Positions 11,106 to 21,104 of a stretch of 64,000 bases of DNA are shown in pieces. The notes beneath the pieces were generated by a model that did no database searches, was not told the DNA's origin, and was given only the letters and a program-made list of their open reading frames with translations. Source of the stretch: Macrophomina tecta (taxonomy: Eukaryota; Ascomycota; Dothideomycetes; Botryosphaeriales; Botryosphaeriaceae); assembly GCA_024180945.1 (NCBI GenBank), contig JAKSGN010000002.1:1054001-1118000 (forward strand). Direction: 5' to 3'. A program made the position numbers and the translations under genes. Each line of letters begins with the position of its first letter. Within the stretch, counting starts at the first letter, position 1.

Positions 11106-11126
11106 CAGGGTGGCAATCAATTCAAT
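11106..11126 (+). repeat. hAT left terminal inverted repeat (21 bp)
   Basis: It begins CAGGGTGG, the typical CAG-start of hAT ends. It is the exact reverse complement of 13945-13965. Confidence 0.95.
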
Positions 11127-11481
11127 AATATTGACGGTCAATCAATATTGACCAATGTCTTGGCAATCAATCAATCAACTGAGGTCTGTCATTTTCGTCA
11201 ATCAATCAATTGCTCCGGGCCAGTTGATTGACGATATTGATTGACGGCTTACCTTGTATAGAAAGCAGCTTTGATGATCATCTCGCTCTTGTGGCGCTCA
11301 AGCCACGTCAGGCTAGCCTTTTATCTGATACACTCTTGGCACACAACGTGTCGGGCACATTCTCTTGGCAGCTAGTATATAAACGCTCTCTCAGAATGGC
11401 TAGAAGGGACAGCTGAATCTGCTCTTTCAGATCCGTTCTACATTTTCTCAGCAGCTCAGCAGCAACTCTCCCACTATCAAG

Positions 11482-13728
11482 ATGGACTCTAGCAACGATC
11501 AACACTCTGTTTTAAGCCTCTCTAGCGCGCCCACTAGCCTCTTTTCCTCTCAACAGGACTCAGATCCTGCGCAACCCACCAATCTTGCCGTTGATGGCCG
11601 AGGACCTGTACGCGAAGGGTGGGAGTACTTCCCATGGCAGAAATTCCGTGGATATCATGTCACAGAGTCAAAGCAGCGCAGCGGGTGGACTTGGGAGCAC
11701 GAATATGACATTGAGGACGTAGAAGGGCGTACCCGCTGGGTCTGTATGTACTGCGTGCACAAGAAAGCCCACAAACCAGCTAGCTTCGCTGCTGCTGGCA
11801 CTGATAATCAGGCAAGGCACCTGGTGACTGAGCACAAGGTTGAGGATCCTACAGGGAAGCGTCACGTCAAACGGGCCAAGATTTCAGTTGCTCAGCGGCT
11901 TGGACTGGATACGAATAGGCCTTCAGAGCAGGCTATTGTCAATCGCCTTGTCACATCATTCAATCCGGCGTACTTCCAGCAACTACTCACTGATTGGGTC
12001 TCATCCGATAACATTCCTTTCCGCAAGCTTGAAAGCGAGAGATTCAGGCGCGTTCTTAGCTATTTGAATCCTGCAGTAACGTCTACTGGCAGCCTTCCAA
12101 CACACTCTACTGTTCGTAAATGGCTACTTGATGAATTCAACCGCCATAAAGGGATCGTTGCTGAGCTTCTTCAGAGCTCACCTGGCCTTATACACCTTGC
12201 CTTTGACGGCTGGACGTCGTGTAATCACCTCTCTCTACTCGGTATTAACGTCTTCTTCCTTACGTTCTCTGGCACGCTTCGCAAGTTCCTTATTGGCCTC
12301 CCACACGCCGAAGGACGGCATACTGGTGACAGCCTTGCGGAAGAGGTAGCCCAGATAATTATGGAATGGGGCATTGGAGGGCAACTTGGCTACTTTGTCA
12401 CGGATAACGCGTCAAACAACGACACGTGCATGGACGCGCTAGCTGAAGAGTTTGGCTTCAATCACAAGCACCGCCGCTTGCGCTGCATTGGCCATATCAT
12501 AAACCTGGTAGTCCGCCAGATCCTCTTTGGCAAGGAAGCTGACGCGTTCGAGAACGACTGCGCTCAGCCAAAGGAGCTACTCGCTGAGCTCCTACTCTGG
12601 CGCAAGAAGGGCCCTATCGGCAAGCTTCACAATATCGTCCACTGGATTCAGCGCTCAAACCTTGTCTATCAGAGACTGCACCAACTTCAGCGGAACGAGC
12701 AAGCGTTGACTGGCGAAAACGGCCCTACCTACGAGGTTATAGAAGATAATGCGACACGATGGAACTCTACCTCCGCCATGATTGAGCGCGCAATCAAGCT
12801 ACAGTCAGTCATTGACGCCCTCGTCCTCCACGAAGTTCAAGAATGGGATAAATACGTCAAGCCTCGCACTGCTAGTAGGACTCAGCCAATGCCAGCTAAG
12901 ACAAAGAACAAGCCGGCAATCGTGGATGATTATCTAACCTCAGATGATTGGGCAACTCTTGCTGAATATCACTCCATCTTGAAGCCTTTTCATGAAGTCA
13001 CAATCAGGCTACAAGCCAACCCAACTAGTGGTAGGTTTGGCGGCTTATGGGAAGTCCTTCCATGCATGGAGTACCTGTTGAACAAGCTGGAGGAGGTCAA
13101 GATCCGCACAGATCAGTATCCTGACTCTCACTTCAAGGTGAACATCAATTTGGGGTGGGCTAAGCTAGATGAGTACTATCAGCTCCTTGATGATACTCCA
13201 GCTTACGTCGCAGCTTGCGCCCTTCACCCTGCCTACCGCTGGGAGTGGATTGAGGATCAGTGGGCATTCAAGAAGAGCTGGATCAAGAAGGCAAAGGCAG
13301 CTGTTCTAAAGCTCTGGAAGGATGAGTATCAGTCAATTGCTATTGCTGAGGACCCACAGCTACCGCAGAAGCGTAAACGCGAACATCTCAGCGAATTTGA
13401 CAGCTGGCTTGCTGCCTCCAGGAGGACCAAGCATCTAGATCTGACCGAGGATGAGTACACCTACTGGCAGCTCGATACCTCTCCTACAGATGACGCAGTC
13501 ACCAATCCAGTTGATTACTGGATACTACGCCGCCAGCAATACCCCCGCCTATCACGTATGGCTCTGGACCTCTTTTCTATACCGGCAATGTCGGCAGAGG
13601 TGGAGAGGATATTCAGTTTGGCAGGACAAATGGTGACGCCATTGCGCAATAGGCTGGAGGCCAATACTATAGCAGTTGGGCAGATACTACGCTCATGGAA
13701 CGCAGAAGGCATCATTGAAAGAAGTTGA
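11482..13728 (+). CDS. hAT-family transposase (748 aa)
   Basis: This enzyme would cut and paste the surrounding element. A BED-type zinc finger near residues 85-115 shows CMYC and a later HLVTEH pair. The RNase H-like core carries HLAFDGWTS (first Asp), YFVTDNASNN (second Asp) and RLRCIGHIINLVV (the CxxH motif of hAT enzymes). The last catalytic Glu is probably in SAEVERIFS. The C-terminus is the hAT dimerisation region (DYWILRRQQYPRLSRMALDL onward). The ORF is uninterrupted and of normal length for fungal hAT enzymes (Restless/Tol2-like layout), so activity is possible. The start follows a TATATAAA-type region near 11375 and a short leader. Codon use differs from neighbouring host genes, with fewer GC-ending codons. 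Confidence 0.95.
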   Translation: MDSSNDQHSVLSLSSAPTSLFSSQQDSDPAQPTNLAVDGRGPVREGWEYFPWQKFRGYHVTESKQRSGWTWEHEYDIEDVEGRTRWVCMYCVHKKAHKPASFAAAGTDNQARHLVTEHKVEDPTGKRHVKRAKISVAQRLGLDTNRPSEQAIVNRLVTSFNPAYFQQLLTDWVSSDNIPFRKLESERFRRVLSYLNPAVTSTGSLPTHSTVRKWLLDEFNRHKGIVAELLQSSPGLIHLAFDGWTSCNHLSLLGINVFFLTFSGTLRKFLIGLPHAEGRHTGDSLAEEVAQIIMEWGIGGQLGYFVTDNASNNDTCMDALAEEFGFNHKHRRLRCIGHIINLVVRQILFGKEADAFENDCAQPKELLAELLLWRKKGPIGKLHNIVHWIQRSNLVYQRLHQLQRNEQALTGENGPTYEVIEDNATRWNSTSAMIERAIKLQSVIDALVLHEVQEWDKYVKPRTASRTQPMPAKTKNKPAIVDDYLTSDDWATLAEYHSILKPFHEVTIRLQANPTSGRFGGLWEVLPCMEYLLNKLEEVKIRTDQYPDSHFKVNINLGWAKLDEYYQLLDDTPAYVAACALHPAYRWEWIEDQWAFKKSWIKKAKAAVLKLWKDEYQSIAIAEDPQLPQKRKREHLSEFDSWLAASRRTKHLDLTEDEYTYWQLDTSPTDDAVTNPVDYWILRRQQYPRLSRMALDLFSIPAMSAEVERIFSLAGQMVTPLRNRLEANTIAVGQILRSWNAEGIIERS

Positions 13729-13944
13729 GGACTCTATACACGCGGGAGTAGCTATAGCTAGCAAGAGTTAGCTAGATTGTATGGCTATCAATCTCAACAC
13801 TATGCCAAGCATCACGAGATTTTGCTACGTGAACCGTGTGTCAATCAATTCAATTCAATCAATATCAACACCTTATTGATCAATCAATTTGACCTTATTG
13901 GAAAATCCTATCAATCAATCAATCTGGACCCGATATTGACGTTG

Positions 13945-13965
13945 ATTGAATTGATTGCCACCCTG
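13945..13965 (-). repeat. hAT right terminal inverted repeat (21 bp)
   Basis: It ends CCACCCTG and is the exact reverse complement of 11106-11126. Confidence 0.95.
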
Positions 13966-13973
13966 GTGGGGAT
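13966..13973. repeat. Right 8-bp target-site duplication (GTGGGGAT)
   Basis: It is identical to 11098-11105, immediately outside the right inverted repeat. Confidence 0.95.
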
Positions 13974-14699
13974 ACAAGGAACAAGACCTCACCGACATCG
14001 GACGATCGATTGCCGGTCAAGCGAATTCAGAAATGGGCCAATGCGGCGTAGCTTGTGTGAGGGGTGTAAGTGATCGGGTGTGTGAGGGAACGCTGGACCA
14101 GTATGAGTACTCGGTTGTGTGCACAATGATGCGGGCGAAGAAGGGATCAGACTGGGCAAAGCTCGTTCCACAAGTTAAAGCTGAGGATGGTGTGAAGTAT
14201 AATTACGTGAGCGTTTCGACGGCGTGTAACGTTCATTGTAGTATGAGCAACGGTTGTGGTGGGTCGTTTCATTTCTGTTAGACAGACCCGCTCGTGCTAT
14301 TTGCCTACACAAAATAGACGGGTGGGAGAAGAAGGGCACGGTACGTGGTAGCTGCGGCGAAGTAGACATAGCCAGAAGAATGATTGTCACCCGATTCGCA
14401 GAAGCTAAGAAACATGGATGTGAACTCGTCATCGTCAGAGTGTGAGAAAAGCATCGTGCCCAGTGCAGCGTAAGTTTCGAGCGCGAGCGAGACCATCTTA
14501 GAGAACGAGCGGGGGCTGTGTCGGAAGGAGGCACCAGTTCTAGCACCTTAGGCAAAGCGCCGCATGGCGACCGTCAGTAGTGTGCGACAGCGTTGACGTG
14601 CACATGTGCGGGACGCGAAGTGCGTGCGGCAGCGAGATTCGACCAAGGCAGGAATGTGTGAGCGCCGCGAAACCGGCAGCAGTGGGTGTAGAGGGTGGG

Positions 14700-14812
14700 C
14701 GAGACTCTTCCTCGAAGACCCGCGCAAGGCGAGCGCATCAACGAAAAGATCAACGTGTTGCCATCGCAATGGAAGCCATCAAAAATTGCGCCGGTGAAGC
14801 CCCCGAAGGAGA
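14700..14812 (+). repeat. Inverted duplication, left arm
   Basis: The core 14771-14810 matches the complement of 15121-15160 at 37 of 40 positions. Weaker similarity extends leftwards through the CTTCCTCGA...AAGGCGA stretch near 14707-14735. The arm can encode KPSKIAPVKPPKE, which also reads from the other arm on the opposite strand. This suggests both arms descend from one coding segment. Confidence 0.7.
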
Positions 14813-15120
14813 TTCATACCAAGCCACCTCCGCGTTGTGCAATGCAGGGCAGCCTAGTAGGCCGACCGTCTTCTTGATCACGGCAGCCCCAACAAGGTCT
14901 AGGCGAGGTTAGCAATGGTCCGAGTCGACCTGGAGGGTGGGAGCAGGGTAGACTTACAAGTATGAGAGAGAAAAGAAACGGAGGATGGCGCCGCGCAGAG
15001 CGAGTTTTGTGTCCGACGCCGTGGTCCGTGCGTTTAAGCGAGCCACGTAAGCACGCACGGATCTGGACCAGCGGAGAACGCTAAGCCCGTTAGATAATCG
15101 GCACTCACTTCAACCAATCC

Positions 15121-15225
15121 TCCTTCGGCCGCTTCACCGGCGCAATTTTGGATGGCTTCCGTGCCCTGGAAAGACTGTTCGTTGTTGTGGTCGCCTTGTG
15201 CGCGCCGTCGAGGAAGAGAGCTCGT
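15121..15225 (-). repeat. Inverted duplication, right arm
   Basis: Read on the minus strand this copy encodes ...KPSKIAPVKRPKEDWLK and then hits AAGTGAGTG, a good 5' splice site. It therefore looks like the end of an exon. The arm is about 310 bases from its partner. A hairpin of this size could expose the locus to small-RNA silencing or palindrome instability, but that is inference. Confidence 0.65.
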
Positions 15226-15444
15226 GACATGAATGGCCAGCTCTACGCAACGTGGGCGCGAGGCGCTATGCTGCTTGCTCTCCAGCGAGTTGTCGCCGGG
15301 GTCACATGGCGCGCTCTGGAACTAAGTGCTCAAGACAGCCCGAGTAAGCAGATCTAGGAGAAGACAAGCTCATCAGGACGAATCTATCTTAGGAAGGGCT
15401 AACCTAGTAAAGATTCTACTCGCTACTCTCATTTTCCCCCTCCC

Positions 15445-16251
15445 CTACTCCCTCTCCTCAAGTGCCTCCACCCTCTCTCTCTCTCTCTCTCTCTCCTTAC
15501 TTGCCCTCACCCTCTCCCTCTCCTTACTCGCCCTCACCCTCTCCCTCTCCCTCTCCTCACTCGCCCTCACCCTCTCCCTCTCCCTCTCCTCACTTGCCCT
15601 CACCCTCTCCCTCTCCCTCTCCTTACTCGCCCTCACCCTCTCCCTCTCCCTCTCCTCACTCGCCTTCACCCTCTCCCTCTCCCTCTCCTCACTTGCCCTC
15701 ACCCTCTCTCTCTCCCTCTCCTCACTTGCCCTCAACCTCTCCCTCTCCCTCTCCTCACTTGCTCTTACCCTCTCCCTCTCCCTCTCCCTCTCCCTCTCCC
15801 TCTCCCTCTCGCCACCTGCCCTCGCCCTTATTATCTCTATTTGTTCTAGATATCCATCTTCTCCCTCTCCCTCTTCTTCTGTCTCTTCTTCAGAATCTTC
15901 TCCTGCCTCTTCTTCAGAATCTTCTCCTGCCTCTTCTTCGGAATCTTCTCCTGCCTCTTCTTCGGAATCTTCTCCTACCTCTTCTTCTACTTCTGCTTCT
16001 GCTTCTTCTACTGCCTCTTCTTCTAAATTTTCCCTTGCCTCTTCTTCCGCTTCTGCTTCCGCTTCTCCTGCCGCTTCTCCTGCCGCTTCTCCTGCCGCTT
16101 CTCCTGCCGCTTCTCCTGCCTCTACTTCTGCATAATTTCCCACCTCTGCTACACCTTCCTTTGAATCTTCCTTTGGCTTTCCTTCCAGGTCTTGTTTGAC
16201 GGAAGGGGTCAAAGCGTCACTTTCGTTATTTCTATTACTGATGGACAACAT
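15445..16251 (-). CDS. Possible Glu/Arg-repeat low-complexity protein (268 aa)
   Basis: The minus-strand frame starts at the ATG at 16249-16251 with ordinary sequence ([20 protein letters not shown]...). It then becomes wholly repetitive: an AGEA repeat, a GEDSEEE repeat of about ten residues, then about ten copies of an [15 protein letters not shown] 11-residue unit. Alternating Glu/Arg blocks of this kind can form single alpha-helices. The DNA is a pyrimidine-rich minisatellite that stays open in several frames, including a 269-aa Ser/Leu frame on the other strand. Open reading alone is therefore weak evidence. No homologue or neighbour supports a function. Confidence 0.25.
   Translation of the reverse strand: MLSISNRNNESDALTPSVKQDLEGKPKEDSKEGVAEVGNYAEVEAGEAAGEAAGEAAGEAAGEAEAEAEEEARENLEEEAVEEAEAEVEEEVGEDSEEEAGEDSEEEAGEDSEEEAGEDSEEETEEEGEGEDGYLEQIEIIRARAGGERERERERERERERVRASEERERERLRASEERERERVRASEERERERVKASEERERERVRASKERERERVRASEERERERVRASEERERERVRASKERERVRASKERERERERVEALEERE
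15474..15812. repeat. CT-rich minisatellite, unit about 33 bp
   Basis: The plus strand repeats CCCTCTCCCTCTCC plus TCACTYGCCCTCAC with small variants, preceded by a pure CT run and followed by CCCTCT hexamers. The period is compatible with coding (11 codons). It is immediately followed by a TCTTCTCCTGCC-type repeat (about 15870-15990) and a GCTTCTCCTGCC repeat (about 16050-16110). Confidence 0.9.
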
Positions 16252-19022
16252 AATAATAGAAACAGCGTACTCAGATCGAGCGTGCGCGGCAAGGCTCTTC
16301 CATTAACAAACACCATCAGCCTCTTTGTATATCAAAGGCAAAAGGGAAAACAACGGTTTCCTTGGAAGCATAGCTCGTCTCCAGGGGAACCAACTTTGAA
16401 CTTACGGTTTAGGGTTTGACCTGTATGCCGCTTAGAACCTTACGTCGGTGAAGTACGTAGGGCCGGACAGTGCGGCTGAGGGGGTAGGTGAGCGTGGTGG
16501 TGAGATGGTAGTACTCGACTACTCCAGAGTCCGGTGCGCTCCCGGGGTAAGTGGTGCGGCTTGGTCTGCAGGCACTCGAGTGGATGCTCTGGATAGACGA
16601 GATAGCAAGGGAAGCCACACGGCTGAAAAGGACCAGACTCCCAGGGTGATCTTGGTTGAAGAAAGAAGTTTCCTTTGAGATGCGTCCTGGTGGGGACTGC
16701 GTGGATTTAAGGAAAAATAATTCATATCTCTGAGTTCTTGCTTAGTCTTGGCATATGCGGGATGCATGCTATTCTTCGGCATCGGGTACTGTTTCTCAGC
16801 GGCAAGGAGAAATCTGCATGTGATTCATGTTGGTGGCTTCTCTGGTGTACAGCTTGCATGAAGCGTCGTGGCGTCGAAGAGGGCATGGACCAGGAAAGTG
16901 TGCCAGACATGTTGAGCGTACGATATGAATCCTAATCCGGACGGACGTGCAGTGACTACGCCATAGTGACTGATTGGTTTCTAGGGCTATTTAGAGGATG
17001 TGCCCCCTGGCGTGAGTCAGCATCGAGGCCGACGAAATCGCACAGATGCCGGCTTGGGACTTGAAGACAACGTAATGTCTTTTGGCAGCTCTTTCCGTAG
17101 AAAGAACTCTACTCAATGAGCATCCAACACGACACTGGGCCTGCAAGTGGAGGTGCATGCCCTGACGCACTGTAAGCAGATTGCATGATTTCAGCGCAAT
17201 GTACGCAACCCACCAGAGAGGGATACGTGCAGTTTGATGAAACCATTCGCTCTTTCTTTGCTTATCGCACAGCCCAGAGGAGGCGAGTTTGTTGGGTCGA
17301 GATGTGTAGCCGGGTGGGACGTCCGAGCTGATCATGCAGCGCAGGCAGTAGATGAGACCGCTGTCAACATCCGTCAATAGACAGCTGCGATTTTGTCTCT
17401 TCCAGGCATGTCAGATATCCAGTGAGACTCACTCACCTCATTTGTTCAGTCCCTTGGTAATATTACAATATGGAAGGTCGGTGTCAGAGTGTCTTCCACT
17501 CAGGTAGCTACGCTTGGCAAGACGGATTATACATGCATGGACAATCGACATTTCCCATCGGTTATGAATCCCGCATTGGATGATTTCTCTACACATGCTA
17601 ACGCATAGTTGATAAGGCTCACACATAGGATGCCGAACCTATTAGAATTGTCATGAGGCCCGCTAAACAACTGTTCTGGCGCTCCACTCTCGCACTAGCG
17701 ATTGCATGTAATACCCTTTTGCAGAATAACATAAAGACATGCAGACACAGTTCCTGAGCTCTACAACGAGCCTGATGAATTCAATTTCTGATGGGTTCCA
17801 GCCCCCAGCGTGTTCGCCATTCCAGGAGTTATACGTGGCCTGCGGTCACCGCATACCTGAAATCCGTGTCTGCAGCGGCATAATGGAATTTCTTCATTGT
17901 TCTAGCAGATCATGCCCGATTCAAAAATGGAGAGAATACTCAACGTCGTGTCTAAATTTGTGATCCTAATAATCTTCCCTCCATACTTTTGGATTCGGCT
18001 TGCTGGTGGGGCCGTAGAATGCGGCGCGGTCAAGTTTCCTGCCTTCGTCAAGAAAGAGATCAGTACTTGGCTTCTAGGGTTTAACGTGATCAAGGATGTA
18101 GTCGACTTATTAGGCTGCTTTACATTTTATTCTGCGGAGGTGGCAAGTCAAGACAAATGCGGTGACGCGCAGGGACTGATTAGTGGACGAGGCAAAGATT
18201 TACGGTGAACCCTGTACAGCGGCATGCAAGCCATACTGTCGCTTAGACGCACTTAGCTCAAATGTATGCAGGCTCCACTTATAGTTGATGTCGCCCGACC
18301 TCTCCGCCGTAAGAGTTCTGCACGTAAATGCGAGCCAAGAGGTTGGCGAATCCCGCTCTGGTCTTCTGATATGCCACGATTCGGTGGACGGTCAGCTTGT
18401 TATCACAGACTAATTAGGCTTCAGGGTTGATTGCCTGGCATAATAGACACTCACCGCTATTTGCCATCTGCTCCGGGTTGGGCATGAAGCCATGCCCATG
18501 CTTCTCCAGGATTATGCGAGGGCAGACGCAGTGCTGCCTAGTGATGTGCAGGCTCGTACGTACTCTTACTTCCGCCAATTGAGCGGACAGTTCCAGGGAC
18601 GTAGATGCAATTCAGCGTTGAGCGTCTTCCAACAATCATACTGCCTACATGCATGATGCAACACGTGTTGAGATAACAGAGGCTGGCAGCAGCAGACGCG
18701 TACTACAGATGGTGCCTCCGATGGTCCAAGACCAAGCAGTCTCCGGACTGATTTTGGTAATTTTCGATGGCTACCGCTTATGGGTTATCTGAAGGTCTCA
18801 GGCGTGCTCCCTTTGTTACACCAATACATATGCGCCTATTGAGGATCCTACGCCACTGCTTCTCCTACGCCTGCTCTACAAAAGAGATGAATGACATGCG
18901 ATTTACCGGCCACAGCGACTGACATGCAGGAATTGCCACGTATTAACTAAATCGTGGATAAATAGAGGAGATTTTCAGCCGTTCGCCAGCCTGCTCTCAA
19001 AATTTGCGGACACAGAAGCAGC
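16252..19022. other. Gene-poor stretch
   Basis: No gene is confidently recognised in 2.8 kb. The most protein-like frame is 17778-17963 (+), a short Cys/His-containing ORF with an ACGHRIPEIRVC stretch. It resembles short Cys-rich ORFs seen in other Dothideomycetes, but too weakly to call. A second frame (17912-18208, +) overlaps it. The right end is the upstream region of the DUF7923-type gene. Confidence 0.35.
17778..17963 (+). CDS. Short Cys-rich hypothetical ORF (about 61 aa)
   Basis: Starting at the ATG at 17778, the frame has a CxxCGH-like pattern (YVACGHRIPEIRVC) followed by further cysteines (HCSSRSCP). That could be a small metal-binding fold. It has no signal peptide. Nothing else supports it. 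It may be the decayed start of a longer gene, or chance. Confidence 0.2.
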   Translation, partial: NSISDGFQPPACSPFQELYVACGHRIPEIRVCSGIMEFLHCSSRSCPIQKWREYSTSCLNL

Positions 19023-20065
19023 ATGTCGCCTACGAAACCTGAGTCAGATGGCAACGCTTCCCAGCTACCATCTGAAAAGTTGAGGACCTCCCTTGACGTA
19101 TCGAGGCCCATTCAGCAACACATCATTTGCAGTGCTAACCACTTATACATAGGATGCTGAGAAGAATATCGGGAATGTCTATCAAGAAAGCCAGGCTTTG
19201 TCGAAGAGCATCAAGGAACTGAAGGAAAACCACAAGAGGTTGAAGAAGATGTCCGACGAGCTGGTAAAGTTATCGAAGGAAGAGACCGAACGCTTGAAGA
19301 ACAAATACAGTCGCCTTCAGAGCGAGATAGTAAGGTCTCGTTTCTTAACATAAATTACCCTACTAACCAATCCAACCATTCTATAGGATCGGAATCGCAT
19401 CGTCTTAGTGCTCATTGACGGCGATGACACCAATGTAAGTGAACCCCTATATGTCGCAGTGGCAGGAGGTCCTGACCCGCCGAAGTTTCTCGAGAGCTTT
19501 GTAAAGGATGGAACTAGTGGCGGCTTGAGGGCCGCTACCGAGCTCGTGGAAGAAATTCGTAAGGCAGTCGGTTCGCAGGCCAAGATCCTCGTCCGTGTAT
19601 ACGCAAATCTTGGGCTAAACGGCCATGGGCTGGCTCAGAAGTACACGCGTCCCGGAGATCTGAAAAAGGAAGACTTTTACAAATTTGTGATCGGTTTCAA
19701 CATGCAGGAACACTGCGACTTCACAGATACTGGGTATAAGGCAGGAAATGCGTATCGAAAGGTGACGGGTATGCCTAGTCTGAACATGAATGTCGTCTAT
19801 TGCCCGAACATCGACTAACTCTTTACAAGAGGTCTTCAAGCTCTACATCCAAAACAATCACTGCGAACACATTTTCTTCGCAGGCGCTCATGACGCAAGC
19901 TATTCAGCTCTTCTCACCAGATACAAGAACCCAAAAGAGATAAGGAAGTACCTTAAGATCACGCTGCTCAGAAGAAAGCTATTCGAGGAAGGAAGAAAGG
20001 TTCCAGAGGACCATTTCAAGGCTCTGCCAGTCATGAACAGCTTGTTTCGTAGCGATCCGCTTTGA
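19023..20065 (+). CDS. DUF7923-type protein with NYN-like LIDGD motif (269 aa, 5 exons)
   Basis: Exons by splice consensus: 19023-19097, 19153-19329, 19387-19434, 19486-19761 and 19832-20065. Introns are 55, 57, 51 and 70 nt, with GCTAAC, CTAAC, CTGAC and GACTAAC branch sites, and all junctions close in frame. The third intron is a multiple of three and open, so it may be retained. Residues about 26-84 are a Lys/Glu-rich coiled coil. The domain begins with IVLVLIDGDD, continues with GGLRAATELVEEI and ILVRVYANL, and ends with HCEHIFFAGAHDASYSALL. This order matches the fungal DUF7923 domain, often found in larger CCCH zinc-finger proteins. The zinc-finger tail is absent here. The Asp-rich start resembles NYN/PIN nuclease folds, so RNA processing is possible but inferred. 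It stands alone in relic-rich DNA. Confidence 0.8.
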
Positions 20066-21104
20066 CGAGATGTCTATCCGTATACGGCCTAAAATGACTC
20101 CTTGTTTTGGATCTCAGGCTGCCGCTTTCTTTCTTTTTTTGAACCCGCTTAAATTCGACCATGTGAGGGGCGTCCAACATCGAATGGGTAAGAGATAGCG
20201 GCGGGTGGAATATTCATGTAGAGCAGACGTTGAGGTAGCAAACAGGTTTCATTGTGACCGCTAATCGCTCCTGGGTGGCTGCTCGAAGGACGCTGTGTTC
20301 TTGACTCCCGCCTCGCATAGCCAGTGCACGATCTTATTGCATGAACCTCACTGCAAACAACGCCACTTGCATTGCTGCCTGGGAGGTCTGCAAGGTGTGA
20401 ATGTGCATTTAGGCCGAAGTTGCCGGCAGCGTAGCAGGGTCGGACGGGCGCGAAGAAAAGCGCCGGCTGGCCCAGACCGGAAGAGCTGTTTCTTGTAATC
20501 CGTCGTATTATTGCACCCCGTCAAATTTGAGGATTAACCGAAGCAAGAACCACGTTACTGCCAGTCCACTTTCCGCACAAAGAACACCAGGAACAGACAA
20601 GCTGTATTCTAGCATGACGCAGACCACCGGGCATGGGGCCCAACATAATGACACTTGTAGCCCACACATATGTCTTCCTTTAGCATCCAGAAGCGGGGAG
20701 TTCGGTAAAGAGAGTGGCGCTAGCAGTACGCAAGGCCTCTTTCCTGTTTTGTGGCGCTATTCGCAGCGTGGAAAAGTTGTCTATGGAGAGGGCAGGCAGC
20801 GTGTTGCACTTATTAAATCTACTACAGGTCGAGATTAGGTTTTACTTTCCGCTCATTATTCGCAACTACCATTCCCGCCACTAAGATAGTACGGTGACCC
20901 CTACCCTATCGCCCGGCTAAAAAAAAAAAAGATAAAGCTGCTTTTCTACGGTAGTTACGGCGGACGGTTACCACACTCTATTTGGGCCTATGAGCTAACT
21001 TCAGCATCCTAGAGGGATTGAATACGGATCTGTTGTTCTATAAGAGCGCTCGTTCCTAGATTTAACTCTGCGTCAAAAGAATGCAAAAATAAAAGAGAGG
21101 CAAG
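20066..21104. other. Gene-free, partly TA-rich stretch
   Basis: Nothing is recognised in 20066-20840. From about 20840 the composition becomes TA-rich with frequent TAG/CTA and an A-run at 20920-20932, like RIP-mutated repeat DNA. It ends at the truncated tRNA. Confidence 0.4.

Larger units (their letters stand above)
11106..13965 (+). mobile_element. Complete hAT DNA transposon, 2860 bp
   Basis: The element is bounded by perfect 21-bp inverted repeats (CAGGGTGGCAATCAATTCAA+T, and its complement at the right end) and an 8-bp target duplication. It contains one intact transposase gene in the same orientation as the coordinates. Both subterminal regions (about 11113-11245 and 13840-13945) are filled with tandem TCAATCAAT/ATTGATTGA motifs, which are likely transposase-binding sites. 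Perfect ends, perfect target duplication and an undamaged 748-codon ORF indicate a recent insertion with no sign of RIP. It splits the secreted-protein ORF at codon 38. Confidence 0.95.
10994..14281 (+). pseudogene. Small secreted cysteine-rich protein gene interrupted by a hAT element
   Basis: The left part (10994-11105) encodes 37 codons beginning MKLRQLLQIQMLCFACYVTA, a plausible signal peptide, followed by a Cys-containing mature start. Removing the hAT element and one copy of its 8-bp target duplication joins base 11105 to 13974. The frame then runs without a stop to TAG at 14279-14281, giving 139 codons with at least ten cysteines. A GTGAGC at 14207 and a TTAG at 14278-14281 could bound a 75-nt intron. 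In that model a conserved-looking C-terminal segment continues to 14445 but needs a frameshift near 14315. No family is recognised. Small size, signal peptide and many cysteines are effector-like, but that role is inference. The gene cannot make its native product while the element is present. Confidence 0.6.
14282..15444. other. Gene-free stretch holding an inverted duplication
   Basis: No intact gene is recognised. The main structure is the inverted pair of about 100-bp copies described separately (14700-14812 and 15121-15225). Small frames run through it, but none has a recognisable domain. Confidence 0.4.

Noticed and set aside
14209..14241. A 35-nt intron considered in the right half of the interrupted secreted-protein gene
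   Set aside because: Shorter than workable fungal introns; the uninterrupted frame or the 75-nt alternative is more plausible.
15474..15812. Tandem repeat considered as a CRISPR array
   Set aside because: Units are contiguous without unique spacers, and the genome is eukaryotic.
15326..16135. 269-codon plus-strand Ser/Leu frame over the minisatellite
   Set aside because: Pure consequence of CT-rich repeats with no stop; the minus-strand frame at least has a non-repetitive start.
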